Positions 17,631-24,967 of a stretch of 36,789 bases of DNA are shown here, one piece after another. Source of the DNA: Roseicyclus amphidinii (GTDB lineage: Bacteria; Pseudomonadota; Alphaproteobacteria; Rhodobacterales; Rhodobacteraceae); contig NZ_JASJOE010000035.1 of the NCBI RefSeq assembly GCF_030163755.1, positions 1 to 36,789 on the forward strand, in the 5' to 3' direction. The notes under the pieces are model-generated. The model saw only the letters and a list, made by a program, of their open reading frames with translations. It was not told where the DNA came from and searched no databases. The position numbers and the translations under genes were made by a program. Positions within the stretch are counted from its first letter, which is position 1. Each line of letters opens with the position of its first letter.

Positions 17631-17950
17631 TCCGGCACCCGGAACGCCAGCGCCAGAAGCCGCGCGGCCACCCGCGCCGCCTCCAGCGGGCCGCCCTCGA
17701 TCTCGGCCGACAGAAGGTCGGGCAGGTCGCCCTCCCATCCCCCGCCTCTCAGCCCCGCGCAGACCAGCATCAGCACGTCGCGCGCCCGCAGGGCGTCGCC
17801 CTCGAAGCGCGCCACGAGATCCGCCAGGCTCTCCGCCTCCAGCCGCGCCTCCAGCTCGGCCAAGGCACCCAGCGTCAGCTTCGCGCGGTGCCGCACGCCA
17901 TCGACGACCAGCACCACCTCGCCCGCCCAGGGGTTCGCACCTGCAGCCAT
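17627..17950 (-). CDS. GTA tail assembly chaperone (g10-like)
   Basis: A 107-aa protein of the GTA-specific tail chaperone family. The N-terminal beta part is AGEVVLVVDGVRHRAKLTLG (9-28), then helical ALAELEARLEAESLADLVAR and LMLVCAGLRGGG. It starts 3 bp after the g9 stop. Its job is expected to be tape-measure chaperoning together with the 73-aa protein; it is probably not part of the mature particle. This is inference from position and family. Confidence 0.88.
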   Translation of the reverse strand: MAAGANPWAGEVVLVVDGVRHRAKLTLGALAELEARLEAESLADLVARFEGDALRARDVLMLVCAGLRGGGWEGDLPDLLSAEIEGGPLEAARVAARLLALAFRVPE

Positions 17951-17953
17951 GCC

Positions 17954-18367
17954 TCAGATCGCCGTGAAGACCAGCGCGCCGGCCGAGGCCATCGACATCT
18001 CGTAGGTCGCCTCGCCGTCATGCGTCCCCGCGTATTCGATCGCCGTGATCTGGAACGCCCCCTCCACGATGCCGAAATCCGGGATCACCACCTGGAACCC
18101 CGGCGTCGCCCCGTCGAAGAAGATCTGCCGCGCGCGCTCGTCCGTCGCCGCGTCCCGGAAGATGCCCGAGCCCGAGATCGCCGCCGATTTCACGCCGGCA
18201 CCCGCCAGCAGCTCGCGCCAGCCGCCCGCGGACTCGAGGCTCGTCACATCCACCTGTTCCGCGTTGAAGCTCAGCCGCGTCGCGCGCAGCCCCGCCATCG
18301 TCTCGAACACGCCGTTCCCGTCCATGTCGACCTTCACCAAAAGGTCCTTGCCGCTCTGCGCCGCCAT
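17954..18367 (-). CDS. GTA major tail protein (g9-like)
   Basis: Tail tube protein of 137 aa (phage major tail protein, TP901-1-like family). Landmarks are AQSGKDLLVKVDMDGNG near the start, the central TRLSFNAEQVDVTSLESAGGW, and the C-terminal AGTHDGEATYEMSMASAG. The start ATG at 18367 was chosen because a GGAG ribosome binding site stands 6 nt before it; a longer frame exists but lacks support. The gap to g8 is 39 bp and the separate strong RBS fits a highly expressed structural protein. Confidence 0.93.
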   Translation of the reverse strand: MAAQSGKDLLVKVDMDGNGVFETMAGLRATRLSFNAEQVDVTSLESAGGWRELLAGAGVKSAAISGSGIFRDAATDERARQIFFDGATPGFQVVIPDFGIVEGAFQITAIEYAGTHDGEATYEMSMASAGALVFTAI

Positions 18368-18406
18368 ACCGTTCTCCAATATTGTCAGTCAGTTGCCAGA
18401 CGACGC

Positions 18407-18814
18407 TCACGCGTCCTGATCCACCCGCGCGCGAAACCACAGCTCGATCTCCCGCCCGCCATCCACCCGGCGGGCACGCGCCCGCTGAAAGGCCATGCTC
18501 ACCAGCCGCCCCCGCGACAGGGCCAGGTCGGCCCCGTCCAACGCGTCCGAGATCGCCGCCGCCAGCGCCTTCGCGCCCGCGAAACCCGCGCCCTCGCTCA
18601 CCACCGTGACCGGGAACAGGTGCACCGCACCCCCCGCCGTGCCGTCCCCGGCCTCGCGCACACGCTCGGGGCCCAGCGCCACGTAAAGCGACGGCAAGGG
18701 CCCCGGCGGCAGCGCGTCATGGATCGCGCCCCCCGACAGCGCGGCCACCGCCGCATCGCCGGTCAACGCCGCGAAAACCGCCGCCTGCAGGGCGGCCGAA
18801 CTGCCGTAGCTCAT
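18407..18814 (-). CDS. GTA tail terminator, DUF3168 (g8-like)
   Basis: DUF3168 family protein of 135 aa that caps the tail tube at the head-proximal end. Motifs include SYGSSAALQAAVFAALTGD at the N-terminus, PSLYVALGPERVRE near 40-53 and VTVVSEGAGFAGAK near 69-82. The C-terminal strand is REIELWFRARVDQ. It overlaps g7 by 4 nt at its start. Length and order match the RcGTA cluster. Confidence 0.9.
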   Translation of the reverse strand: MSYGSSAALQAAVFAALTGDAAVAALSGGAIHDALPPGPLPSLYVALGPERVREAGDGTAGGAVHLFPVTVVSEGAGFAGAKALAAAISDALDGADLALSRGRLVSMAFQRARARRVDGGREIELWFRARVDQDA

Positions 18815-19140
18815 CGCCCCACCTCCTCGACCGCGAAACAGGTCAGTGTGCGGCCCGTCGCGTCGCTCTCATGCACCGCCTCGATCCGGTAGAGCCGCGC
18901 GCCCTCGCGGAACCGCATCGCCGCCGTGGGCCGCGCCTCGGCCCCCACGGGCACCGCGCGCATGGTGATCTTCAGCTGAAGCCGTGCCGCCGCATCCACC
19001 TCGCGCCCCGCGCCGCGCAGCTCGACCGCGGCCCAGATGTGACCCAAGGCGACCCAGGTTTCGCTGAAACCGCCCGCGCCATCGGCAACCCGCTCGGGGG
19101 CCTCCAGCACCAGCCGTCGGGTCATCGCGGGGCCGCTCAT
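18811..19140 (-). CDS. GTA head closure / head-tail adaptor protein (g7-like)
   Basis: Head-closure protein of the phage SPP1 gp16-like family, 109 aa. Typical features are LVLEAPERVADGAGGFSETW near 10-29, a mid-protein VELRGAGREVDAAARLQLKI, and the C-terminal RLYRIEAVHESDATGRTLTC. It is expected to bridge the connector (g6) and the tail terminator (g8). Its start overlaps the g6 stop by 4 nt (ATGA), and its stop overlaps g8 by 4 nt, so g6-g7-g8 form a translationally coupled trio. Confidence 0.92.
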   Translation of the reverse strand: MSGPAMTRRLVLEAPERVADGAGGFSETWVALGHIWAAVELRGAGREVDAAARLQLKITMRAVPVGAEARPTAAMRFREGARLYRIEAVHESDATGRTLTCFAVEEVGR

Positions 19141-19724
19141 GCCCCCGCCCCCCGCAGCCGCAAGGGCCGGTGCGGCTCCAGCAGGACCGAGACCGAGAAC
19201 GGGATGCCCGTCTGCGCCGCCATCTCCTGCCCCCAGAACTCGCCCGCCAGGATCAGCACGGCCTGCTTCAGATCCGCCGGAAGTCCCGCCCAGTCGCTTG
19301 CGAACCCGGCGGTGAACTCCACCTCGATCGTGCCCCCCTGGCTGGGCGAGGGCAGCGACCGCCCCGCCGCCGCCAGGACCGGCCGGTGCCGGTCGGCGCG
19401 CAGCTCGTAGACCTCGGGCGCGACCAGCGTCTCGGCACCCGCCCGCGTGATCAGCTTCACGCTGTCGACCGACACCACCGGCGCCAGCGGCAGGACATGC
19501 GCCTCGGGGTCGTGCCAGGCCATCAGCGTCAGCGCGAAACGGCGCGAAAACAACGCCTTGCCGATGCGCGCCTCGATTGCCGACAAGGCCGCCCGCAACC
19601 CGCTCTCGAGCGAGGCATCCTGACTGCCGTCATCGCTGAACCCGCGGGCCAGCCGCAGATGCTCGGCCAGCTCGCTCACCGGCAAGCTCGCGCCGGGCAC
19701 CGAGGTCAATTCGACCATCATCAT
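19137..19724 (-). CDS. GTA head-tail connector protein (g6-like)
   Basis: Head-tail connector (adaptor, HK97 gp6-like) of 195 aa that docks under the portal. The N-terminus MMMVELTSVPGASLPVSELA is followed by helical HLRLARGF and SGLRAALSAIEARIGKALFS. PVVSVDSVKLI is near 95-105 and ADLKQAVLILAGEFW near 153-167, both typical. Three ATG codons stand in a row at 19724, 19721 and 19718; the first has a GGAG ribosome binding site 8 nt upstream and was chosen. It follows a 163-bp gap after the capsid gene. Confidence 0.92.
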   Translation of the reverse strand: MMMVELTSVPGASLPVSELAEHLRLARGFSDDGSQDASLESGLRAALSAIEARIGKALFSRRFALTLMAWHDPEAHVLPLAPVVSVDSVKLITRAGAETLVAPEVYELRADRHRPVLAAAGRSLPSPSQGGTIEVEFTAGFASDWAGLPADLKQAVLILAGEFWGQEMAAQTGIPFSVSVLLEPHRPLRLRGAGA

Positions 19725-19829
19725 GGGAAATTCTCCGAAATCCTGCCGTGTGGGGATGTGGGACGGCACGCCGCCCGCGCTGCTCGAGCGGAGAGACGCG
19801 CAGCCGGATCGCGCACGGCGCACCGCCCC

Positions 19830-19864
19830 GCCCGCCCCGCATCCCGAAGGGCGACGGGGCGGGC
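19830..19864 (-). other. Strong stem-loop downstream of the capsid gene
   Basis: In the 163-bp gap between g5 and g6, GCCCGCCCCG (19830-19839) pairs perfectly with CGGGGCGGGC (19855-19864). The 15-nt loop can extend the stem with CCC-gaa-GGG. There is no T tract on the minus strand. It lies 24 nt after the capsid stop codon and could be a 3' mRNA stabiliser or partial attenuator giving high capsid mRNA relative to downstream genes (inference). Confidence 0.6.
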
Positions 19865-19887
19865 ATCTGCCTGTCTGTCGCGTCCCG

Positions 19888-21084
19888 TCAGGACAGGCCG
19901 AACTTCATCAGCTTGATCGCCGCATAGTCCGAGATCGCCCCGCCGACGCGCTTGGTGGCATAGAACAGCACATGCGGCTTGGCGCTGAACGGGTCACGCA
20001 GAACGCGCAGCTCGGGGCGCTCCGCGATGGTGTAGCCCGCGCCGAAATCGCCAAAGGCGATGGCCGTCGCATCCACCGCGATATCGGGCATGTCCTCGGC
20101 GATCAGCACCGGGTAGCCCATCAGCCGCGCCGGTTCCCCCGCCGCCAGCCCGTCCGACCACAGGAAGCGGCCATCGGCATCCTTCATCTTGCGCACCGCG
20201 CCCGCGGTCTTGGAATTCATCACGAAGGTCGCATTCGCGCGGTAACGCGCGTCCAGCGCATAGACCAGGTCGACGATGGCATCCGCAGGGTTGGTCGCGT
20301 CGAAATCGCCCGCCGTGCCGGTCGCCACGTAGCCCAGCGTGCCCCAGCCCCACATCGCATTGGGCAGCGCCATGCCGCTCAGCAGGCCCACGGGCTTGCC
20401 CGACCCGTCACCGTTGATGAAGGCATCCGCCTCCGATCGGGCGAACTTGTCCGCGATGCGGCCCGCCAGCCAGCCCTCGACGTCGAAGGCCGCGTCATCC
20501 AGCAGCCGCTGCGAGGCCTTGGGCATCGCCGACAGCTCGTGCAGCGGGATCGAGATGCGCTCGATCTGCGGCGCGGCGGTCTCGCCCGTGTCCGTCACCT
20601 CGTCCGCCCAGCCCGCGCCGGTGTCCGTCGTGTCGATCAGCACGTCGAAGGACGTGGCCTCGACCTGCACCACGTTGGCCACCGCCCTCAGGCTCGAGCC
20701 CGAGCGCAGCACCGACTGGATCGTCGCCGCCGTCTGCGGATCGACAAGATAGCCGCCCTCGGCATTCACCGCCGTGTTCAGGCCCTTGTGCTCGATCTCG
20801 AGCCCGCGCAGCGCGTCGTCGTCGCCGTTGCGCAGATAGGTCGCCAGCGCCTTCTTGTGCGGCGCGCCGCGGTCGGTCTCGGCCGACAGCGCCGGGCGTG
20901 CATGGGTCATGGTCTTGGTGGTCAGCATGGCAATACGCTCTTCCTGCTTTTGATACTTTGCATTCATATCGTCCTGGAACCGGCTGAATTCGCTCAGGAA
21001 CCCGCCAAGGGCCTCCGTCACGTCGTCAATCGGGGCCTGGGCCGAACGGGGCTTGTCCGCCGCCCCGGATCGGGTCTCGGTCAT
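19888..21084 (-). CDS. GTA major capsid protein (HK97 fold, g5-like)
   Basis: HK97-fold major capsid protein of 398 aa. An N-terminal helical scaffold-like region (to about 105, with FSRFQDDMNAKYQKQEERIA) is normally removed by the prohead protease. The mature body begins around the segment with AEGGYLVDPQTAATIQSVLR, the classic HK97 N-arm start. Other landmarks are ADAFINGDGSGKPVGLL and the C-terminal FGDFGAGYTIAERP. Three possible starts exist (GTG 21093, ATG 21090, ATG 21084); 21084 is preferred because GAAGG lies 8 nt upstream. It sits directly after the prohead protease gene. Confidence 0.95.
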   Translation of the reverse strand: MTETRSGAADKPRSAQAPIDDVTEALGGFLSEFSRFQDDMNAKYQKQEERIAMLTTKTMTHARPALSAETDRGAPHKKALATYLRNGDDDALRGLEIEHKGLNTAVNAEGGYLVDPQTAATIQSVLRSGSSLRAVANVVQVEATSFDVLIDTTDTGAGWADEVTDTGETAAPQIERISIPLHELSAMPKASQRLLDDAAFDVEGWLAGRIADKFARSEADAFINGDGSGKPVGLLSGMALPNAMWGWGTLGYVATGTAGDFDATNPADAIVDLVYALDARYRANATFVMNSKTAGAVRKMKDADGRFLWSDGLAAGEPARLMGYPVLIAEDMPDIAVDATAIAFGDFGAGYTIAERPELRVLRDPFSAKPHVLFYATKRVGGAISDYAAIKLMKFGLS

Positions 21085-21114
21085 CTCCATCACCTTCGAT
21101 CTGGTTGGTTGGGG

Positions 21115-21690
21115 TCAGCGGGGCTTTCGCGCCGCCAGCCTGGCCCTTGCGTCCTCGAACGCGCGCGCCAGCTTGCGCAGGTCTTCTGCGCCCTTGGCCT
21201 CGGCGGCCTCGGGCGCGACCCGCGCCTCGGGAAGCATCGGAAAGGTCACCAGCGACACCTCCCAAAGCTCCACCTCCGACAGGAGCCTGCGCCCCTGCCC
21301 GTCCTTCGTGGCCCTGATCGTGCGATAGCCGATCGACAGCCCGTCGATGGCCCCCGCCTCGATCAGCGCCGCCGCCTCCCGCGCGCGGGCCACCTCCTTC
21401 AGAAGCCGCCCCTTCACGAAAAGGCCGCGCGCGTCCTCGCGCACCTCGTCCCAGATGCCGATGGGCTCCGCCGGATCATGCTGCCACAGCATCTTGACCC
21501 GCCGCCCCCCGGCCTCCAGCCGCTTCAGGCTCGCGCCATAGGCGCCCGCCTCCACCACGTCGCCGCCCTGGTCGCAGGCCCCGAAGAGGCTCGCGTATCC
21601 CGCGATCTCGCAGCCCTTGGAAACCGTCAGCGCCTCGGCATCGAAGCGGACGAATTTCGTCTCCAGCCCGCTTTGCAAAACGTCTTTCAT
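21115..21690 (-). CDS. GTA HK97-family prohead protease (g4-like)
   Basis: Serine protease of the U35 (HK97 prohead protease) family, 191 aa, which trims the capsid delta-domain during head maturation. Landmarks are YASLFGACDQGGDVVEAGAY near 32-51, the likely catalytic His in MLWQHDPAEPIG near 68-79, and the Ser-containing GLSIGYRT near 118. The ELWEVSLVTFPMLPEARV signature follows near 140-157. The C-terminus is a charged helix (EDLRKLARAFEDARARLAAR). It lies between the small membrane protein and capsid genes. Confidence 0.94.
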   Translation of the reverse strand: MKDVLQSGLETKFVRFDAEALTVSKGCEIAGYASLFGACDQGGDVVEAGAYGASLKRLEAGGRRVKMLWQHDPAEPIGIWDEVREDARGLFVKGRLLKEVARAREAAALIEAGAIDGLSIGYRTIRATKDGQGRRLLSEVELWEVSLVTFPMLPEARVAPEAAEAKGAEDLRKLARAFEDARARLAARKPR

Positions 21691-21699
21691 GTCATGCCC

Positions 21700-21945
21700 C
21701 TATCCCGCACCATTCACCTGGATCAGCTCGCTTATCCCCTGCGCGAGGATCACCGAGACCACGCCGAAAACCGCCAGCCACAGCCGCCGCTCCAGCCGCT
21801 CCAGCGCCGCCTCGATCGCCTCCAGCCGGAACGTCAGCGCCTGCCAGCGCTCGTCCTGAACCCGCTCGTTGGCCTCGATCCGCGCATTCGCCGCATCGAA
21901 CGGCGCGTAGAGATACCGCGACCCGCCGCGCCCCTCGTCGCTCAT
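21700..21945 (-). CDS. Small coiled-coil/membrane protein (g3.5-like)
   Basis: An 81-aa protein between portal and protease, the position of RcGTA orfg3.5. It shows a predicted helical or coiled-coil segment (about 20-53, ERVQDERWQALTFRLEAIEA) followed by one hydrophobic helix near 57-74 (LAVFGVVSVILAQGISEL). It starts at ATG 21945, overlapping the portal stop by 4 nt. Function unknown; it was recognised by position, size and topology. Confidence 0.75.
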   Translation of the reverse strand: MSDEGRGGSRYLYAPFDAANARIEANERVQDERWQALTFRLEAIEAALERLERRLWLAVFGVVSVILAQGISELIQVNGAG

Positions 21946-23102
21946 GCGCCCTCCGGCCGCTCGGGCAGGCCGAGCATCCGGCGCTTCTCGCCCTCGGTCA
22001 GGAAATCCGCCTCGGCCACCCGCCGCCACTGCGCCTCGCGCTCGGCGGCCAGCGCCGGCACCTGGTCCAGATCGGGCGCGAGATCGACGACATCGCCGGT
22101 CAGCCCCGAAAGCCAGCCCGCCACCTGCGCCAGCACCTTCTGCGCCAAGGGCAGCACCGTCAGACGGTAGAACGCCCGGTTCGCCTCGGCGTAATTGGCA
22201 TAGGTCGCATCCCCCGGTATCCCCAGCAGCATCGGCGGCACACCGAAGGCCAGCGCGATATCCCGCGCCGCCGCTTCCTTGGTCTTCTGGAATTCCATGT
22301 CCGAGGGCGAAAAGCCCATCGGCTTCCAGTCCAACCCCCCTTCCAGCAGCATCGGCCGCCCGGCGTTCCGCGCGCCCTGGTGATGCGTCTCCAGCTCGGT
22401 CTGCAGCCGCTCGAACTGCTCCTCGCTCATCGCGCCACCGCCATCGACGCCGCGATAGACGATCGCGCCCGAGGGCCGCGCCGCATTGTCCAGAAGCGCC
22501 TTCGACCAGCGCGCCGCCGCGTTATGCACGTCCAGCGCGGTCGCCGCCGCCTGCAGGGGCGCCAGCCCGTAATGGTCATCCTGCGGGTGGAAGGTCTTGA
22601 TATGGCAAATGATATCCGCCGGATACCGATGCCGCTTCGCCCCCACCACGTAATCGTATCCCGCAGGCCAGCCATCCGCCCCCGGCACCAGGCTCATCCG
22701 GTCCGAGCGCAGCACATGCAACTCCGCCAGCCCCGCCTCGCCCGGCACCGCCTCGACATAGGCGTTCCCCGACAGCATCAGCTGCGCGAACACCGCCTCC
22801 AGCAGGTCCGCGCGCCCCTGCGCCGGGTTCGGACGGTTCAGCAGGGACAACACCGGATGCGCCTCGTAGCGCCGCGCGGGGTCCTGGCACAACACCGGCA
22901 GCGCCGCCGCCGCCTCGGCGATCAGCTTCACCGCGCGGAACCCCACCGGGTTGCCCTGGAAGCCGTTCCGCGTCAGCGAGACCGTGTCCCGCGGGCTCCA
23001 GGCGACCCGCCCCGCGCCGCCCCATGCCACGATCTTCGCACTGGCCGAGGCCTTGCGCTCCGGCACGGCCGCTTGGGTCTTTCGCAGGAAATCCAATACC
23101 AT
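21942..23102 (-). CDS. GTA phage portal protein (HK97 family, g3-like)
   Basis: HK97-type portal protein of 386 aa that forms the dodecameric DNA channel at the head vertex. Family landmarks: NGFQGNPVGFRAVKLIAEA near 46-64, HPVLSLLNRPNP near 82-93, LMLSGNAYVEAV near 108-119, IKTFHPQDDHYGLAPLQAA near 168-186 and the C-terminal IALAFGVPPMLLGIPGD near 284-300. It has a GAGGAGAGAAG ribosome binding site just upstream of ATG 23102. It follows a 100-bp gap after g2 that is rich in hairpins. Confidence 0.95.
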   Translation of the reverse strand: MVLDFLRKTQAAVPERKASASAKIVAWGGAGRVAWSPRDTVSLTRNGFQGNPVGFRAVKLIAEAAAALPVLCQDPARRYEAHPVLSLLNRPNPAQGRADLLEAVFAQLMLSGNAYVEAVPGEAGLAELHVLRSDRMSLVPGADGWPAGYDYVVGAKRHRYPADIICHIKTFHPQDDHYGLAPLQAAATALDVHNAAARWSKALLDNAARPSGAIVYRGVDGGGAMSEEQFERLQTELETHHQGARNAGRPMLLEGGLDWKPMGFSPSDMEFQKTKEAAARDIALAFGVPPMLLGIPGDATYANYAEANRAFYRLTVLPLAQKVLAQVAGWLSGLTGDVVDLAPDLDQVPALAAEREAQWRRVAEADFLTEGEKRRMLGLPERPEGA

Positions 23103-23137
23103 GCGCTTCTCTCCTCAACACAACACAAAGACGCCGC

Positions 23138-23213
23138 CACCCCGGCGGGGTGCAGCCCACGGCCCTCGCGGCCGTCCATCCCTCGATCAGCGAAAAAACC
23201 GGGCTAAAGCCCG
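23138..23213 (-). terminator. Hairpin cluster with terminator-like element in g2-g3 gap
   Basis: Read on the minus strand, CGGGC (23213-23209), loop TTTA, GCCCG (23204-23200), one G and then TTTTTT (23198-23193) form a short intrinsic-terminator-like element that overlaps the g2 stop codon. Two more hairpins follow before g3: 23159-23164 with 23170-23175 (ACGGCC/GGCCGT) and 23138-23143 with 23147-23152 (CACCCC/GGGGTG). The first stem is only 5 bp, so termination may be partial. Confidence 0.5.
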
Positions 23214-24505
23214 CGAACCCGCGGGTTCAGCGCGCCAATCCCCGGCGCCAGCAGCCCCTCGGTCACCGCCCAGACCAGCGCATCCAGCCGGTCCGGGCTT
23301 CCCGTCCCCTCGTAGCCCCTCAGCGTCAGCAGGCACATCTCGTCCTCCAGCGCCTCCAGAACACCCAGGTGCCGCACCCGCCCCTGTTCATACAAGGCCG
23401 CCACCGGCTCCGCCCGCGCGGTCTTGCCCTTGGAGGCCCGCACCCCGCGGTAATTCACATGCGGATCGACCTGCCGCATCAGCGTGCCCACCAGGTCCCC
23501 GCCCTGGTTCACCTCGGCCACCATCCGCGCCGCGCCATGCCGGTGATAGGCCGCCGCCGCGGCCTCGGCCCATTCCTTGGGGCTCGCCGCCGCGACGCTC
23601 GCATCCTCCAGCACCACCGCCGTCCAGTCATGCGGCGCGCCGCGTTCCACCACGGCCACCGCCACGATCCCGCAGGCGTCCGATCCCGCGTGCCCCGTCA
23701 CCGGCGGGTCCACCGCCACGATCACCCGCGCCCCTTCGGCCACCTCGGAGACCCGCAACGCGTCAATGCCCGCCCGCGTCCACAAGGCGTCCTCCGCATC
23801 CTCCAGCAGCTGCCCGTCCAGCTCCTGCCGCCCCAGCCGGGTCTGCCCGTAGCGCGCCCGCACCTCCCGCAGGAAACTGGGCGCGAGAAACGCCCGGTTC
23901 GCCTCGGTCGCGGCCTGCGTCACCACCGTGCTGTCGCGCGCCAGAAGCCCCTTCAGCACACCCACGTTGCGCGGCGTCGTCGTCACCACCTGCCGCGGAT
24001 GCTGCCCCAGCCGCAGCCCGAACTGCAGCATGTCCCATGTCTCCTGAGCCTTCGGCCATTTCGCCAGCTCATCGGCCCAGGCCGCATCGAATTGCGGCCC
24101 CCGCAACGCCTCCGGGTCATGCGCCGAATAGAGCCGCGCCTCCGCCCCGTTCGGCCATTCCAGCCGCCGCTCCCCCGCGATCCACCGCGGGCAGCGGTCC
24201 GGCGGAGAGCAGGCCAACAGCCCGCTCTCCCCCTTCACCATCACCGCCAGCGCCTGGTCATAGGTCTCGCCCACCAGCGCCACCCGGCGCGCGCGCCCCG
24301 GTGCCTCGGGCGTCGGTCCCTCGACCATCGCCCGCACCCATTCCGCCCCGGCCCGCGTCTTGCCCGCACCCCGCCCGCCAAGGATCACCCAACTGGTCCA
24401 ATCCCCCTCGGGCGGCAGCTGGTGCGGCAGGGCCCAGACCTCGAACAGGTAGGGCAGCGCCGCCAGCGCACCGTCACTCAGGCTCGCAAGGAAGTGTTCC
24501 GTCAC
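23204..24505 (-). CDS. GTA terminase large subunit (g2-like)
   Basis: DNA-packaging motor: ATPase plus nuclease that loads host DNA headful-wise into GTA heads. Walker A is GGRGAGKTRAGAEWV (residues 43-57 of this form). The coupling and Walker B region includes FDAAWADELAKWPKAQETWD. The nuclease domain includes VIVAVDPPVTGHAGSDACG and the C-terminal RLDALVWAVTEGLL. The start is uncertain. GTG 24505 (VTEHFLASLSDGALAAL) is where family similarity seems to begin and overlaps g1 by 32 nt. An alternative GTG at 24616 has an AGGAGG sequence 9 nt upstream but would overlap g1 by 143 nt. Confidence 0.92.
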   Translation of the reverse strand: MTEHFLASLSDGALAALPYLFEVWALPHQLPPEGDWTSWVILGGRGAGKTRAGAEWVRAMVEGPTPEAPGRARRVALVGETYDQALAVMVKGESGLLACSPPDRCPRWIAGERRLEWPNGAEARLYSAHDPEALRGPQFDAAWADELAKWPKAQETWDMLQFGLRLGQHPRQVVTTTPRNVGVLKGLLARDSTVVTQAATEANRAFLAPSFLREVRARYGQTRLGRQELDGQLLEDAEDALWTRAGIDALRVSEVAEGARVIVAVDPPVTGHAGSDACGIVAVAVVERGAPHDWTAVVLEDASVAAASPKEWAEAAAAAYHRHGAARMVAEVNQGGDLVGTLMRQVDPHVNYRGVRASKGKTARAEPVAALYEQGRVRHLGVLEALEDEMCLLTLRGYEGTGSPDRLDALVWAVTEGLLAPGIGALNPRVRGL

Positions 24506-24827
24506 CTCCGGCCCCGCGCAGGCAAGCCAGGCGGAACTCGACTTCGGCCCGCGCGGCGGCAAGGTCGAGCGACCCTCCCCCGCCGCCTCGCCCGTATCTC
24601 TGGCTTCCTGCATCACGTGCCCGGCCCTCCTGCTGCATGGCCCAGAGGAAGGCCGCGTTCAGCGCCTTCACATCCTTGACCATCTCGCTTGCATCCATCG
24701 CACCCGGCGCCTTGGCGGCATCGACGGCGCTCTCCAACACCGCCACCGCCGTCTCCAGCGCCTTCCACGCCCGCTCCACCGTCCGCTCGGCGTGGGCGAG
24801 GTCGTCATCACATTGAATATCGGTCAT
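24474..24827 (-). CDS. GTA terminase small subunit (g1-like)
   Basis: First gene of the cluster, 117 aa, by position and character the GTA small terminase, which binds DNA loosely and activates the large subunit. It is acidic and helical (HAERTVERAWKALETAVAVL near 12-31; EMVKDVKALNAAFLWAMQQE near 48-67), with a Gly-rich linker and a C-terminal helix (DLAAARAEVEFRLACLRGAG). The start ATG at 24827 was chosen because an upstream in-frame GTG would run through the leader terminator. It overlaps the large terminase gene. Confidence 0.85.
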   Translation of the reverse strand: MTDIQCDDDLAHAERTVERAWKALETAVAVLESAVDAAKAPGAMDASEMVKDVKALNAAFLWAMQQEGRARDAGSQRYGRGGGGGSLDLAAARAEVEFRLACLRGAGGDGTLPCEPE

Positions 24828-24906
24828 AAAATAACCCTCGTGTCCGAAATCCCCTCCGGTCACGAGCAGCACGCGGGCCCCAGTCGCGGCATCCGCCGCA
24901 GGCATG

Positions 24907-24938
24907 AAAAAACGGCCTCGGGGGTAATCCCCGGGCCG
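24907..24938 (-). terminator. Intrinsic terminator in GTA leader, before g1
   Basis: On the minus strand CGGCC (24938-24934) and CCCC pair with the opposite arm at 24923-24913, separated by an ATTAC loop and one bulge, and are followed by TTTTTT (24912-24907). The stem is about nine GC pairs. It lies between the candidate GTA promoter and the g1 start codon, so transcription into the cluster would have to pass it. It could alternatively terminate mltG transcripts. Confidence 0.75.
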
Positions 24939-24967
24939 CCTGACCCACGTCTTCCAGCATGCCCAAA

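Larger units (their letters stand above)
9644..24827 (-). other. Gene transfer agent (GTA) structural cluster, RcGTA type
   Basis: Seventeen head, tail and packaging genes in the canonical Rhodobacterales GTA order, all on the minus strand from g1 (24827) to a DUF2793 gene (9644). Most neighbours overlap by 4-17 nt or are separated by a few nt. The exceptions are gaps after g2, after g5 and between g9 and g8. All reading frames are intact. No integrase, excisionase, replication, repressor, holin or attachment site was found, and housekeeping genes lie on both sides, so this is a domesticated DNA-transfer particle locus rather than an active prophage. The activator (gafA), head spikes and lysis genes of GTAs are encoded elsewhere in known species. 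Confidence 0.95.

Noticed and set aside
17409-17950. Programmed frameshift between the two tail chaperone genes, as in many phages
   Set aside because: The genes have a standard ATGA stop/start overlap and I saw no slippery sequence, so separate initiation explains them.
16160-18892. 910-codon plus-strand open frame across GTA tail genes
   Set aside because: Same GC-driven shadow effect; it spans several well-recognised minus-strand genes and has Arg/His/Pro-rich composition.
9644-24827. Interpretation as an active prophage
   Set aside because: No integrase, repressor, replication, lysis or attachment sites; gene content and order match GTA clusters, with housekeeping genes on both sides.
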